Below the pieces are notes generated by a model, which was not told the DNA's origin, searched no databases, and was given only the letters and a program-made list of their open reading frames with translations. Position numbers and translations under genes: made by a program. 47,568 nucleotides of DNA from an uncultured Sterolibacterium sp. GTDB taxonomy: Bacteria; Pseudomonadota; Gammaproteobacteria; Burkholderiales; Rhodocyclaceae. Below, piece by piece: positions 21,362 through 32,052 of this stretch (the stretch's first letter is position 1; each line of letters begins with the position of its first letter). The stretch is taken from the NCBI GenBank assembly GCA_903930535.1, contig CAIYYX010000255.1:1-47568 (forward strand), in the 5' to 3' direction.

Positions 21362-22117
21362 CTATTTTAACTGCAGTGCGAAGCTGCCGTCGCCGCGCTC
21401 TATCGCGATCAGGCGCAGGAGAGGCGCGAGCTGCTCGCTCTGGCGGGGAGGGATACGCGCTGTCACCTGGAACACGGGATTATTGCCGTACGGCCAGGAC
21501 CCCTGGCCGTCGAGCTGCAACGGCCCCTTCAGGGTGCGCAACAGGGCGTTGATCGTCACGCCGCCGCCGTGAAGAGTCAACTCGTAATCGCCCAGCGGTG
21601 AGACGCGACTGAGCGCCGAACCGGCGGTGCGCCACTGCAGCGTGGCATCGCCCTTCATGCCTGTTTTTCCAACCTCCAGATGCGGGATGCTTAGATTCAC
21701 ATCGCCGCTGAGCCCGAGCGCCGCCAGCTTGGGCACGGCCAGAGTCAACGCCCTCGCGGGAAGCTCGATGTCTGCGTCCTCGATCTCGACACCCGACAGC
21801 GAGGCGGAAACGATGAAGGGTTTATCGCGCTGGTCCAGGCGGATTTCCGCGCGCAACTGTCCGCGCAACAGGTATGCCGGTTGAAGGCGCCAGGCAATAC
21901 TCTTTGCGATGACGGCTTTACTGCTGCCGGCGGCTTTGCCCACATCACGGATCTCGATCTGCCCAGCGCCCGACCAAAGGCTGCCCTGCGCTTCCGCAAT
22001 GTTTAGCCTGCCCTCGCTCGCCTTGTTGCACAGCGCTTGCAGCAGGCCCGCCGGTGCCGTGACCAGAAGCCCGAGGGCATAGGCGGCGAGCCCGGCCGCG
22101 ATGAGCCTGCGGTGCAT
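21362..22117 (-). CDS. gspN: Type II secretion system protein GspN
   Basis: Accessory inner-membrane protein of type II secretion, present in only some systems. The 251 residues show one N-terminal membrane helix (about 5-25) and a periplasmic domain with the GspN features LNIAEAQGSLWSGAG, IAWRLQPAYLLRGQL and LDGQGSWPYGNNPVFQ. The ATG at 22117 shares one base with the gspM stop (TAATG); a longer upstream frame overlaps gspM and has no homology. Last gene of the leftward gsp arm. Confidence 0.85.
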   Translation of the reverse strand: MHRRLIAAGLAAYALGLLVTAPAGLLQALCNKASEGRLNIAEAQGSLWSGAGQIEIRDVGKAAGSSKAVIAKSIAWRLQPAYLLRGQLRAEIRLDQRDKPFIVSASLSGVEIEDADIELPARALTLAVPKLAALGLSGDVNLSIPHLEVGKTGMKGDATLQWRTAGSALSRVSPLGDYELTLHGGGVTINALLRTLKGPLQLDGQGSWPYGNNPVFQVTARIPPRQSEQLAPLLRLIAIERGDGSFALQLK

Positions 22118-22608
22118 TACTGCTGGCGGGCTCTGAGCAAAGTGGCGCTCACGCTGACCAGGCCTGGGGTCGTCAAGGCTTCTATGCGGCAAGCGTCCAG
22201 TCGCACATGCTGCGCTTCCAGTCCGGCGACAAAGCCTAGCCAGTCTGAGAAGGCCACGGCGCCGAAGACCACCTTGAGCTGATTGGCGTCAATGCCATCG
22301 ATCTTCTGCAGCGCCCGGGAGAGTCCGGCGGCACCGGCCTGGGCTTCCACCAGTTTGCGCAGGTCGCCTTGCGCTGCTGTTGTCTGCGCTTGCGTGCGCA
22401 GTCGCTGCAATTCATCGGCATCGCGTTCGAGGCGATGGGCCTGGGCCGCCAGCGTCGAAACCGACGAAGCCAGCCGCGTCCTGGCACTGCCGGCGGCGCT
22501 TAGCAGCCCCAGATAGAGCAGCACAATGATGGCCACGGCGAGAATGGCAATCACCCGCCGCTCCCGCGGCGCCCTCTCCTGCCAGAGTTTTTCCAGTCTC
22601 GCCCTCAT
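22117..22608 (-). CDS. gspM: Type II secretion system protein GspM
   Basis: Inner-membrane platform component that partners with GspL. The 163-residue protein has the usual layout: a short basic cytoplasmic N-terminus with WQERAPRERR, one membrane helix (about 19-38), a coiled-coil stretch (LAAQAHRLERDADELQRLR) and a small ferredoxin-like periplasmic domain. The start overlaps the gspL stop as ATGA. Confidence 0.88.
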   Translation of the reverse strand: MRARLEKLWQERAPRERRVIAILAVAIIVLLYLGLLSAAGSARTRLASSVSTLAAQAHRLERDADELQRLRTQAQTTAAQGDLRKLVEAQAGAAGLSRALQKIDGIDANQLKVVFGAVAFSDWLGFVAGLEAQHVRLDACRIEALTTPGLVSVSATLLRARQQ

Positions 22609-23834
22609 GATGACCTGACCGTCAGGACCAGGGTGCCGCTGCCGCTTCCTGCATGCTTCGCCGTTTCGACGGCGAGCCCCGCCGCCTCGAGACGCGCCGT
22701 CATGCGGCGCAAGTTACTGGAACTCGCCGCATCTTCCGGGGCGGAGAGTTCCAGAGTCATCCGGCCGCTCTCGTAGGAGACGATGTGCAAAACGCCCTGC
22801 GGCAACTCCTTCATCGCCACCGCCACTTTCTCTATCATCGGCAGGAAATCCGCACTGTCGGCAAGTCCTGCGGCATGGCGCGCCTCGGCGAGCTTGCGCC
22901 GCATCTGCAGCGCCGGGTCCACCACCGCGACTGCGTCGGGAAAGGCAGCGCGAAAGCGCGTCTCCATCTTTGCACGCAAGGACCGCTGCTCTCCGGATAA
23001 CAGCGTCCAGTCGGCAACCAGCGCGAGCGCGTGCATCGTCAGGGCGGCCGCCACGATCCATGCCGCAGGCCGCAAACGGGTCAGGACGGCGGCAGGAATT
23101 CTCCACGGCCGGCGTTTCTGCTCCAGGGCAATGCCCGCGTCAATAGCCGCCGACCTCCAGTCCCAGTTGCCTGCCAGGCGCAGCGGAACGCCAAGCACCT
23201 GCTGCCAGGCGCCGATGTCCGGTGCGGCCGCAGGCAATGGCACATAGAGCGCAATGCCCTGAGGCGAAGCGCCTCGACCGGCTGCATCTTCGAGCAGCAG
23301 GCGCAGGGACAGCGGCGGGGAAGCCTTGTCGCCGCAATCGGTTGCCGCACCTTCGAGTTCTGCTGTGCGCAGGAAGCCCTCGCGGCCATCCCAGGCAAGG
23401 CTCCATTCCCCGTCCCTCCTGGGCAACAGAAGCGTCTCGCAATGCAGTTCATAGTCGTGGATACCCTGAGCGTCGAGGGCGGCGAGCCAGGCCTGCAAGC
23501 CTTGCTTGTCCATCACCGCGAGCACATCGCTGTCATCACCCCCGCCGCTCGAACCGAGCCAGATGACTTCCTTGCTGTCGGGCTCGCCCAAGGTCTCCTC
23601 CTCGACCGCGAAGGAGAGCAGCGAACCGGCGCGGCGTCTGGCGGCGGCAGGCAGGCGGGCGCGGGTCAGGAACACCTGTGCGGCAGGAATCACCAACTGC
23701 ACACGCTCGGCCCGATGCGACAGATCCGCGAGAGCGCACTCCCCCGTCACGGCTTCGCGGCCGACGTCCAGCAGCGCCCAGCGGCAATGCTTTTCGCTGT
23801 CGTCAAGAAAACCATAAATACGCAGCAGACTCAT
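22605..23834 (-). CDS. gspL: Type II secretion system protein GspL
   Basis: Links the cytoplasmic ATPase GspE to the inner-membrane platform. The 409-residue protein has an actin-like cytoplasmic domain (LVIPAAQVFLTRARLPAAARRRA, FAVEEET near 76), one membrane helix (about 257-277) and a periplasmic ferredoxin-like domain. Start at 23834 (MSLLRIYGFL), which overlaps the gspK stop as ATGA; ten further codons upstream are open but unlikely to be used. Confidence 0.9.
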   Translation of the reverse strand: MSLLRIYGFLDDSEKHCRWALLDVGREAVTGECALADLSHRAERVQLVIPAAQVFLTRARLPAAARRRAGSLLSFAVEEETLGEPDSKEVIWLGSSGGGDDSDVLAVMDKQGLQAWLAALDAQGIHDYELHCETLLLPRRDGEWSLAWDGREGFLRTAELEGAATDCGDKASPPLSLRLLLEDAAGRGASPQGIALYVPLPAAAPDIGAWQQVLGVPLRLAGNWDWRSAAIDAGIALEQKRRPWRIPAAVLTRLRPAAWIVAAALTMHALALVADWTLLSGEQRSLRAKMETRFRAAFPDAVAVVDPALQMRRKLAEARHAAGLADSADFLPMIEKVAVAMKELPQGVLHIVSYESGRMTLELSAPEDAASSSNLRRMTARLEAAGLAVETAKHAGSGSGTLVLTVRSS

Positions 23835-24745
23835 AAATATTTTCGCCAGAGTATGACCGGCCACTTCGTGTCCGGTCGTGAAAGCAGCGCCAGACCGCGC
23901 GCGTTTGCTGCGCCTACGCTCACGCGCAGCGTCGCCAGGAAGTAATCGCTACTCAGCGAGATGTCCTCGCCCGCGACCGCTGCGCCTTTGGGAATCCGGT
24001 TCGCGAAATCGGCGCGGTCGCTGAAATAGGCGCGCTCTCTGGCCGCGACCAGGGCGCGGGCAGCATCCAGATCCAGATTGTCGACGACGGCGGCAAGCAC
24101 CTCAGGCGTCGCCGTGTTCACATTGAGGGCGGTGGATTTGGGCAGTGCCGACACGAAGGGCTTGAGCCTCGCACGCGCAGCGTCGTCGAAACCGCGCACC
24201 AGGGACAGTTCCGAGACGTCTGTCAGCGGCCGGTTGGCGGCGAGATAAGGAGTGTCCAGGGAGAGGTAATAGGCATCTTCGGCCCCGCCCTGTGGCTGAG
24301 GTTCATTATCGGCATCGATCCAGTCGGCCAGCGCCGGGGCGAGCGCTTCGGGCAGGCCCAGTATGGACAGCAGGCGCTGGAAGCGGATGAATTGCGTGAG
24401 ATTGAGTTTCCCGTCGGCTACCAGGTTGTTGAGATTGAAGGCGCCCTGCTGGTCCTCGATATAGCCCGCGAGTTCGCCATTCTCGACAGGCATGGGCGGC
24501 AGGCGCAAGGCCCAGGGCTCGCCCAGATGATCGACGCTGCTCACGCGTCGGTCATCGCTCAGCACGGCACGGACCCAATCGACACCGACCTGAACCAGGA
24601 TTTGCGCCTGGACGTGATCGGTCGTGAGCTCGCGCTCCCGCGACCAGGTGCTCTGGGACACCATGATGGCCGTCGCGGCCATCGCGGCCAGGGCGACCAC
24701 GCCCATGGCGAGCACGATGGCCACGCCCTGCTCTCTCGCCCTCAT
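23831..24745 (-). CDS. gspK: Type II secretion minor pseudopilin GspK
   Basis: Large minor pseudopilin thought to cap the pseudopilus tip with GspI and GspJ. The 304-residue protein begins MRAREQG followed by a hydrophobic stretch; cleavage by prepilin peptidase is expected after Gly7. There is no Glu at +5, normal for GspK. The body has YIEDQQGAFNLNNL, WIDADNEPQ and NVNTATPEVLAA, all family signatures. Overlaps gspJ as ATGA. Confidence 0.93.
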   Translation of the reverse strand: MRAREQGVAIVLAMGVVALAAMAATAIMVSQSTWSRERELTTDHVQAQILVQVGVDWVRAVLSDDRRVSSVDHLGEPWALRLPPMPVENGELAGYIEDQQGAFNLNNLVADGKLNLTQFIRFQRLLSILGLPEALAPALADWIDADNEPQPQGGAEDAYYLSLDTPYLAANRPLTDVSELSLVRGFDDAARARLKPFVSALPKSTALNVNTATPEVLAAVVDNLDLDAARALVAARERAYFSDRADFANRIPKGAAVAGEDISLSSDYFLATLRVSVGAANARGLALLSRPDTKWPVILWRKYL

Positions 24746-25350
24746 GATTTCAGCGCGAAAATGCGCACGATTTCCTCACTCGAGGCGAGCACGATTTTCA
24801 GGCGCAGTGCCAGAGGTATGGCGGCGTCTTGCGCCGAGCCTGGCCAGACATCCGCCCAGACGAGATCGGCATTGAGATACTGCAACTCCATTTGGCTCAC
24901 CCCGGTCAACACCGGGTAGCGCGAAGGCTGGGCATCGGGCGCGACGTCTACCCCCGGCCATAGCCACAACTCGATCTCCTGATTGCCATTCAGCCGGTAG
25001 GCGAGCCGCCTTGCGCTGTCTACGCCCTCGATCGAGGCAAAGCGGGAAAACTCCAGGCGCGGCTCTTCAGTCGTTGCCGGCCGTCCAAGCCAGGCCGGCA
25101 GGATGCCTGTGGCCGTGCGCATGGGACGAGGGGAAGCGAGTTGCACATCGCGCTCGAAACGCGCCAGGAAAGTGGCGACATGGCGCCATTTGTCGCTCTC
25201 GGACCGCACGTGTTCGCGCGCATCGAGGACGGCACCCAGGCCACGGTAGGACATCAGCGCCAGGAGAGAGAGAACGAGCAATGCCGCCAGAAGTTCGACC
25301 AAGGTAAAACCAGCCAGCTTGCCGCATGAGTTGCCAGTCTGCGATTTCAT
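24742..25350 (-). CDS. gspJ: Type II secretion minor pseudopilin GspJ
   Basis: Minor pseudopilin of the tip complex. The 202-residue precursor has the prepilin peptidase site after Gly14 (KLAG/FTLVELL) with Glu at +5 and a hydrophobic N-terminal helix, then a GspJ body (WRHVATFLARFERDVQ, RLAYRLNGNQEIELWLWPG). The leader is longer than usual but contains the needed basic residues. Start overlaps the gspI stop as ATGA. Confidence 0.92.
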   Translation of the reverse strand: MKSQTGNSCGKLAGFTLVELLAALLVLSLLALMSYRGLGAVLDAREHVRSESDKWRHVATFLARFERDVQLASPRPMRTATGILPAWLGRPATTEEPRLEFSRFASIEGVDSARRLAYRLNGNQEIELWLWPGVDVAPDAQPSRYPVLTGVSQMELQYLNADLVWADVWPGSAQDAAIPLALRLKIVLASSEEIVRIFALKS

Positions 25351-25721
25351 TTGACGGGATGCACCACGAAGCCGGCGAGATGCGCCAGGGCATGCGTTTC
25401 ATCGCGGCCATCGAACACCCGCACATCGACGCGGCGGAATGCCGGATTCGGGGTCGCGATGACTTCCTCGCGCCAGCCGAAATCGAGGCCGCCCTGACGC
25501 TCTTTGCCGCTGTGTATTCCGAGCGGCAGCCAGTCCTCGCGGGCGCGATGTTCCGCCAGCCGGTTCTCGGCGACCCAGCCTGCGAGAAGGCGCAGCCGCA
25601 GCTCGCCGACATTGTTCGTCCCCTGGCCCGCGGCGCGCAAAGCCGCCATCAGCGCGACGGCGATGATGGCCAGGGCGACCAGCACTTCGACCAGGGTGAA
25701 GCCGTCAGAAAACTTTTGCAC
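25347..25721 (-). CDS. gspI: Type II secretion minor pseudopilin GspI
   Basis: Minor pseudopilin that nucleates the tip complex. The 124-residue precursor has a 7-residue leader cleaved after Gly7 (SDG/FTLVEVLVALAI), Glu at +5, and the GspI features AAGQGTNNVGELRLRLLAGWVAENRLAE split over 31-58. The start is a GTG at 25721, supported by GGGGAG at good spacing; it lies 17 bp inside the end of gspH, so translation is probably coupled. Confidence 0.92.
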   Translation of the reverse strand: MQKFSDGFTLVEVLVALAIIAVALMAALRAAGQGTNNVGELRLRLLAGWVAENRLAEHRAREDWLPLGIHSGKERQGGLDFGWREEVIATPNPAFRRVDVRVFDGRDETHALAHLAGFVVHPVK

Positions 25722-26217
25722 GGCTCTCCCCTTCCTCGCCCGCTGCCAGCATCTGTCCTATCGGCGAACCCGTGACCCGATAGCGGGCAGCGTTCATGGA
25801 CAGATCGATGACAAAGGCGAGGGTTTCGCCGTTTGCGGAGAACTCCAGGCGAAAATCACGCCCTGGCTTCATGGTCTCGACGCGCAGGCCGGAGATCGTC
25901 ATTCCCGCGGGCAGGGTGCGTGCGCGCAACAAGTCGTTGTCGCGCACCTCTGACCAGCCGGCCTCCTCGCTGAAACGCCAGAAGCGGTAGCCAGGGCCGT
26001 CGGCGGTCCAGGCGATGGATTTTCCGGTGAGACGTGCCTCCGTGCCGGCAAACTCGAGGAGCTGGGCCAGCCTGTCGGCCTCGATCTTCAATTGCCCTCT
26101 CTCGTCGGGGCGGACAATGGTACTGACCAGTCCGAGCAGAAGACCCATGATCAGCAGCACGACAAGCATCTCGATGAGCGTGAAGCCGCGGCTGTCGCCC
26201 GGCAGTGCTGCCTTCAT
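25705..26217 (-). CDS. gspH: Type II secretion minor pseudopilin GspH
   Basis: Minor pseudopilin joining the GspIJK tip to the GspG shaft. The 170-residue precursor has its cleavage site after Gly11 (GDSRG/FTLIEML), Glu at +5, and a C-terminal GspH-like domain (LAQLLEFAGTEARLTGKSIAW). Start chosen at the ATG at 26217, 4 bp after gspG; a longer frame reaches into gspG without homology. Its end overlaps gspI by 17 bp. Confidence 0.9.
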   Translation of the reverse strand: MKAALPGDSRGFTLIEMLVVLLIMGLLLGLVSTIVRPDERGQLKIEADRLAQLLEFAGTEARLTGKSIAWTADGPGYRFWRFSEEAGWSEVRDNDLLRARTLPAGMTISGLRVETMKPGRDFRLEFSANGETLAFVIDLSMNAARYRVTGSPIGQMLAAGEEGESRAKVF

Positions 26218-26221
26218 CCTG

Positions 26222-26653
26222 CTAGAGATTCCAGGAACCGATGTCGGCGTCATTGCCTTCGCCGCCTGGGGCGCCGTCCGCGCCGAAACTGAACACATCG
26301 ATCTCGCCGTGAAGACCTGGATTCAGGTATTGATAGGGATTGCCCCAGGGATCGCGGGGCAGGCGTTCGATATAGCCGCCGCTCTTCCAATTGGGCGGAA
26401 CAGGGACATTGGCCGGCTTCGCGAACAGCGCCTGCAAACCCTGTTCGGTCGTGGGATAGCGCTGATTGTCGAGGCGGTAGAGCTTGAGCGCCTGCATCAC
26501 GCTGGCAATATCCTGTTTCGCCGCGATGATCCTCGCCTCGTCGGGCCGGCTGATGATTTTCGGCACCACCATAACGGCGAGTATGCCGAGAATGACCACC
26601 ACGACCATGACTTCGAGCAAGGTGAAGCCACGTTGCCGTTTCATCCGCTCCAT
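26222..26653 (-). CDS. gspG: Type II secretion major pseudopilin GspG
   Basis: Major subunit of the pseudopilus. The 143-residue precursor is cleaved after Gly9 (KRQRG/FTLLEVMVVVVILG) with Glu at +5. The body has the GspG signatures LYRLDNQRYPTTEQGL, RDPWGNPY and the C-terminal calcium-site loop FGADGAPGGEGNDADIGSW. An ATG three codons downstream is a possible alternative start. First gene of the leftward arm gspGHIJKLMN, diverging from gspCDEF. Confidence 0.95.
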   Translation of the reverse strand: MERMKRQRGFTLLEVMVVVVILGILAVMVVPKIISRPDEARIIAAKQDIASVMQALKLYRLDNQRYPTTEQGLQALFAKPANVPVPPNWKSGGYIERLPRDPWGNPYQYLNPGLHGEIDVFSFGADGAPGGEGNDADIGSWNL

Positions 26654-26693
26654 GATTCCGGGCCCGGTAAATTAGAGATCACGACGGTCTTCC

Positions 26694-26729
26694 TTGACTG
26701 CGCTCACCGCCTGCATTCTAAAATAGAAT
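26694..26729. promoter_or_regulatory. Divergent gsp control region with palindrome
   Basis: In the 167-bp gap between gspG and gspC, TTGACT (26694-26699) faces gspC with TCTAAA at 17 bp or TAAAAT (26719-26724) at 19 bp. The -10 candidates lie inside a perfect palindrome, ATTCTA-AAA-TAGAAT (26715-26729), whose arms also give TAGAAT on each strand. One regulator bound here could control both arms; no regulator gene is adjacent. Confidence 0.4.
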
Positions 26730-26820
26730 AGCTGCTTTATGTCGCATTACCTTGGTGGTATGCTGCGGCAGACCTCATACGGCCAGCCTTGTCTGACCGG
26801 TCACTGCGCCGCTGCCGGGC

Positions 26821-27378
26821 ATGGTGCTCAAAGTACTGAATGGCCTGCGCACGAATAGATCAATGCCGCAAATCTCTCTCGAACATTCAAGGCTGGCGCA
26901 AACCGTTATTGTGTCCGCGGTGATGCTCGCCAGCCTGATGCTGCTGGGCTTCGTCCTCGCCTACTGGACCTGGGTTTGGCTCGCCCCGCGAGTCGAGCCG
27001 CGGCAGGAGATCGCGACTGACCTGGCAGGACGGCCGGCCCAGGCGAACGCCCTGTTCGGATCCGTGCAGCGGAATGGCAACCTCGTCGCGACCACAGGCA
27101 TCGCCATCAAGCTCTTCGGCGTCATGGCCGCTCCCGCCGGAAAAGGCCAGCGAAGCTATGCGGTCTTGCAACTGGACGGGAAACAGAGTCTCGCAATCCA
27201 CGAAGGCGAGGACATTTCACCGGGTGTCCGGCTCGTGGAAGTCCATAGCGATCATGTCATTCTGGAGAGAAAGGGCGTACGCGAAAAACTCGCCTGGCCG
27301 GAAAAAAACACCGTCGCGCCCGCTCCAACTTTCAACAATGTTCAATCAATGCCCAATGCGGCATCCAGGAAGGATTAA
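26821..27378 (+). CDS. gspC: Type II secretion system protein GspC-like (short, no PDZ)
   Basis: Inner-membrane protein that connects the platform to the secretin. The 185-residue protein has one membrane helix (about 28-51) and a periplasmic homology-region domain (LFGSVQRNGNLVATTGIAIKLFGVMAA, then YAVLQLDGKQSLAIHEGEDISPGVRLVEV). The C-terminal PDZ or coiled coil of classical GspC is missing. Neither start candidate (26821, or ATG at 26863) has a strong Shine-Dalgarno. It ends 3 bp before gspD, and its place at the head of gspCDEF supports the call. Confidence 0.8.
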   Translation: MVLKVLNGLRTNRSMPQISLEHSRLAQTVIVSAVMLASLMLLGFVLAYWTWVWLAPRVEPRQEIATDLAGRPAQANALFGSVQRNGNLVATTGIAIKLFGVMAAPAGKGQRSYAVLQLDGKQSLAIHEGEDISPGVRLVEVHSDHVILERKGVREKLAWPEKNTVAPAPTFNNVQSMPNAASRKD

Positions 27379-27381
27379 TCC

Positions 27382-29357
27382 ATGAACCGTCTCCTCCTTG
27401 TCGTGTGGCTGGCATTGTCATCATGCCAAGCCTGGGCCGCGGGTCCAGGTTCTGACGGGGTCACGCTCAACTTCGTCAATGCCGATATCGATGGCGTGGT
27501 GAAGGCGGTGAGCGAAATGACCGGGAAGAACTTCATCGTCGATCCGCGGGTCAAGGGAACGGTGAACATCGTCTCGGCCAAGCCGGTGTCCAAGGCGCTG
27601 GCCTATGACGTCTTCCTGTCTGCCCTGCGCCTGCAAGGTTATGCCGCAGTCGAGGACATGGGCATCGTCAAGATTGTTCCCGAGGGCGATGCCAAGCTGC
27701 ATCAGAGCACGCCGGCGCCACAGGACAAGACGCGCGCCATCGGCGACCGGATAGAGACCAGGGTGTTCGCGCTGAAGTATGAATCGGCGCTTCAGCTGGT
27801 ACCCATACTGCGGCCGCTGATCGCTCCCAACAACACCATCGCCGCCTACCAGAACAGCAACACCCTGGTCATCACCGACTATGCCAGCAACGTCCAGCGT
27901 CTGGAAAAAATCATAGACGCCATCGACCAGCCCAGCGCCACCGATCCCATCATCATCGCGCTGAAATACGCCTCCGCGCTCGATGTCGCGCAAACGGTCA
28001 ACCGCCTGTTCGCCGAGACGGGACAGGGAGCCGCGGGGGGAGATAGCTCGCAGCGCCTGCTGGTCGTCGCCGATACCCGCTCCAACAGCCTGCTCGCGCG
28101 CGGTTCCGGCGACGCCTCGCGTCTGAACCGTCTGCGCCAGTTCGTGGCCATGCTGGACTCGCCCACCAGCGCCGGCGGCAATATCCACGTCATCGCCCTG
28201 AAGAACGCCGAAGCGGTCAAGCTCGCCGAGACCCTGAGGGCCATCCACCAGGGCGAGGCGGGTTCGGCGGCGCCCAGGTCAAGCGCTCCGGCCACGCCTC
28301 TTTCCGCCGCCATGTCCTCGCCGGCAGCAGCGGCCACGCCTGCCAGCGGGTCGGGAATCATCCAGGCCGATGCCGCCACCAACTCGCTGATCATCACCGC
28401 CTCTGACGCCATCTACAACAATCTGCGCGCAGTGGTGGACCGGCTCGACATGCGCCGCGCGCAAGTCTATGTGGAGGCGCTGATTGCCGAGATCACCGCC
28501 GACAAGGCCGCGGAGTTCGGCATCCAGTGGCAGGACTTGAACGGCCTTGGCAAGACCGGCACGCAGACCTTCGGTGGCACAAACTTCGGCAGCGCAGGCC
28601 AGAACATCCTGGGCATTGCCCAGAATCCACTGACGGCAGGGCGGGGTCTGAACATCGGGGTGCTCAAGGGCCAGGTCTCTATAGGCGGCGTGAACATCCT
28701 CAACCTCGGGCTTCTGGTCCGTGCCCTGGAGACTGACGGCAATGCCAACATCCTGTCCACCCCGACCTTGCTGACGCTGGACAACGAGGAAGCCAGGATA
28801 GTCATCGGCCAGAACGTCCCCTTCATCACCGGCCAGTATGCGGTTTCGGCGGCCGCGACCACACCCACCCCCTTCCAGACCATAGAGCGGAAGGATGTCG
28901 GCCTGACCTTGAAGATCAAGCCGCAGATCTCGGAAGGCGGCACGGTCAGGCTGCAGATTTATCAGGAAGTGTCCAGCATCCAGGACAGCACCAATGCCGC
29001 CGGCGTCATCACCAACAAGCGCTCGGTGGAATCGAATGTCCTGGTCGATGACGGCCAGATCATCGTCCTGGGTGGCCTGATCCAGGACTCGGTCAGCGAC
29101 GGCGTCGATAAGGTTCCCCTGCTCGGCGACATACCGGGGCTTGGGAATCTGTTCAAGTACAACACGAGGAAGCGCAGCAAGACCAACCTCATGGTCTTCC
29201 TGCGGCCCACTGTCTTAAGGAGCGCCCAGAGCGCAGACACCCTGACCAAGGGTCGCTACGACTATATTCTCGGCGAGCAGGCCAAGCCCACGCCGGCGGC
29301 AAACCCCCTGCTTCAGGATGAGGCCACGCCCAGCCTGCCCAGGATGCCGGGGCAGTG

Positions 29358-29358
<1 letters not shown>
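27382..29358 (+). CDS. gspD: Type II secretion secretin GspD
   Basis: Forms the outer-membrane channel. The 658-residue precursor has a signal sequence, N0 (VTLNFVNADIDGVVKAVSEMTGKNFIVDPRV), N1-N3 repeats with a low-complexity Ala/Pro/Ser insert around 300-325, and a C-terminal secretin domain ending in VLVDDGQIIVLGGLI and VPLLGDIPGLGNLFKY. The signal peptide is ambiguous: AWA at 17-19 suits signal peptidase I, while Leu12-Ser-Ser-Cys15 also matches a lipobox. No pilotin gene is visible nearby. Confidence 0.96.
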
Positions 29359-30830
<1,472 letters not shown>

Positions 30831-30833
30831 CGC

Positions 30834-32039
30834 ATGGAAGCCTTTCAATACGAGGCACTGGACGCTGCAGGCCGCACCGTCACCGGCGTGGTGCAGGCGG
30901 ACACGGCGCGCAATGCGCGTGCGCTTCTGCGTGCCCAGGGCTTGCTACCGGCCATGGTCAGCGAGGTGGGCGCCAAGGAGCGGGCAAGCCAGCCTTGGGT
31001 CAAGGGCATCTCCAGTTCAGAACTCTCCCTCTTGACCCGGCAACTTGCGACGCTGCTCACCGCGGGCCTGACCATGGAGCAGTCCCTGACGGCGCTGATC
31101 GAGGAGGCGCAGGACCCGACGACGCGCGAGGTTCTCGGCGGGGTCAAGACCGAGGTGATCGCCGGACTCTCCCTGGCCGGGGCAATGGCCACCTACGGCA
31201 AGAGCTTTCCCGATTTCTACCAGGCGCTGGTTCATGGCGGCGAGGAGTCCGGCGCTCTGGCGCTGGTCCTGCAGCATCTGGCCGATTATCTCGATGCGCG
31301 TCAGGCGCTGAAACAGAAAACCAGCCTGGCGTTGCTCTACCCCATCCTGGTGACGGTGGTCGCGATCATGATAGTCACGGGATTGCTGGTCTATGTCGTG
31401 CCTCAGGTCGTGCAGGTTTTTTCCCAGTCGCGGCAAAGCCTGCCGTTGCTCACGCGCGCCCTCATCAGTCTCTCGGATTTTCTGCGCGCTGCCTGGCCCT
31501 ATATTCTGGTGACAATGATCGCAGCTGCGGCTGGAGCACGCATGGCCTTGAGGCGAGAGGAACCCAGACGACTCTGGCATGCCCTGCTGCTTGCCACGCC
31601 CTGGCTGGGCCCCCTGGTACGCGGCGTCAATACCTCGCGTTTCGCCAGCACTCTGGCCATCCTGGTCGGAGGTGGCGTGCCCCTGCTCTCCGCCTTGAGT
31701 TCGGGTGCGCGGGTGATGACCAATATGGTGATGCAGGAGGCCGTCCTGGCCGCGATCGAGCGGGTTCGCGAAGGCTCAAGCCTGGCCCGCGCTCTGGGGG
31801 AAAGCCGCGCCTTTCCGCCGCTATTGATTCATCTGGTGGCCAGCGGCGAGGTCAGCGGCAAACTGGAACAGATGCTGGAGCGCGCGGCAGCGCTGGAAAC
31901 CCAGGCGCTGGAGCGGCGCCTGGCGGTATTCCTGACCCTGCTCGAGCCGGTGATGATTCTGCTGATGGGCGGCATCGTCCTGCTCATCGTGCTGGCCATA
32001 CTGCTGCCCATCATCGAGATCAACCAGCTGGTTCGTTAA
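30834..32039 (+). CDS. gspF: Type II secretion inner-membrane protein GspF
   Basis: Polytopic inner-membrane platform protein. The 401-residue protein has two cytoplasmic GspF repeats (LLTRQLATLLTAGLTMEQSL near 64 and FASTLAILVGGGVPLLSAL near 265) and three membrane helices, the last at the extreme C-terminus (LLMGGIVLLIVLAILLPIIE). It starts 3 bp after gspE. It ends the rightward arm and faces the thiolase-like gene with a 13-bp gap. Confidence 0.95.
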   Translation: MEAFQYEALDAAGRTVTGVVQADTARNARALLRAQGLLPAMVSEVGAKERASQPWVKGISSSELSLLTRQLATLLTAGLTMEQSLTALIEEAQDPTTREVLGGVKTEVIAGLSLAGAMATYGKSFPDFYQALVHGGEESGALALVLQHLADYLDARQALKQKTSLALLYPILVTVVAIMIVTGLLVYVVPQVVQVFSQSRQSLPLLTRALISLSDFLRAAWPYILVTMIAAAAGARMALRREEPRRLWHALLLATPWLGPLVRGVNTSRFASTLAILVGGGVPLLSALSSGARVMTNMVMQEAVLAAIERVREGSSLARALGESRAFPPLLIHLVASGEVSGKLEQMLERAAALETQALERRLAVFLTLLEPVMILLMGGIVLLIVLAILLPIIEINQLVR

Positions 32040-32052
32040 GTTTGCTCAGCGC

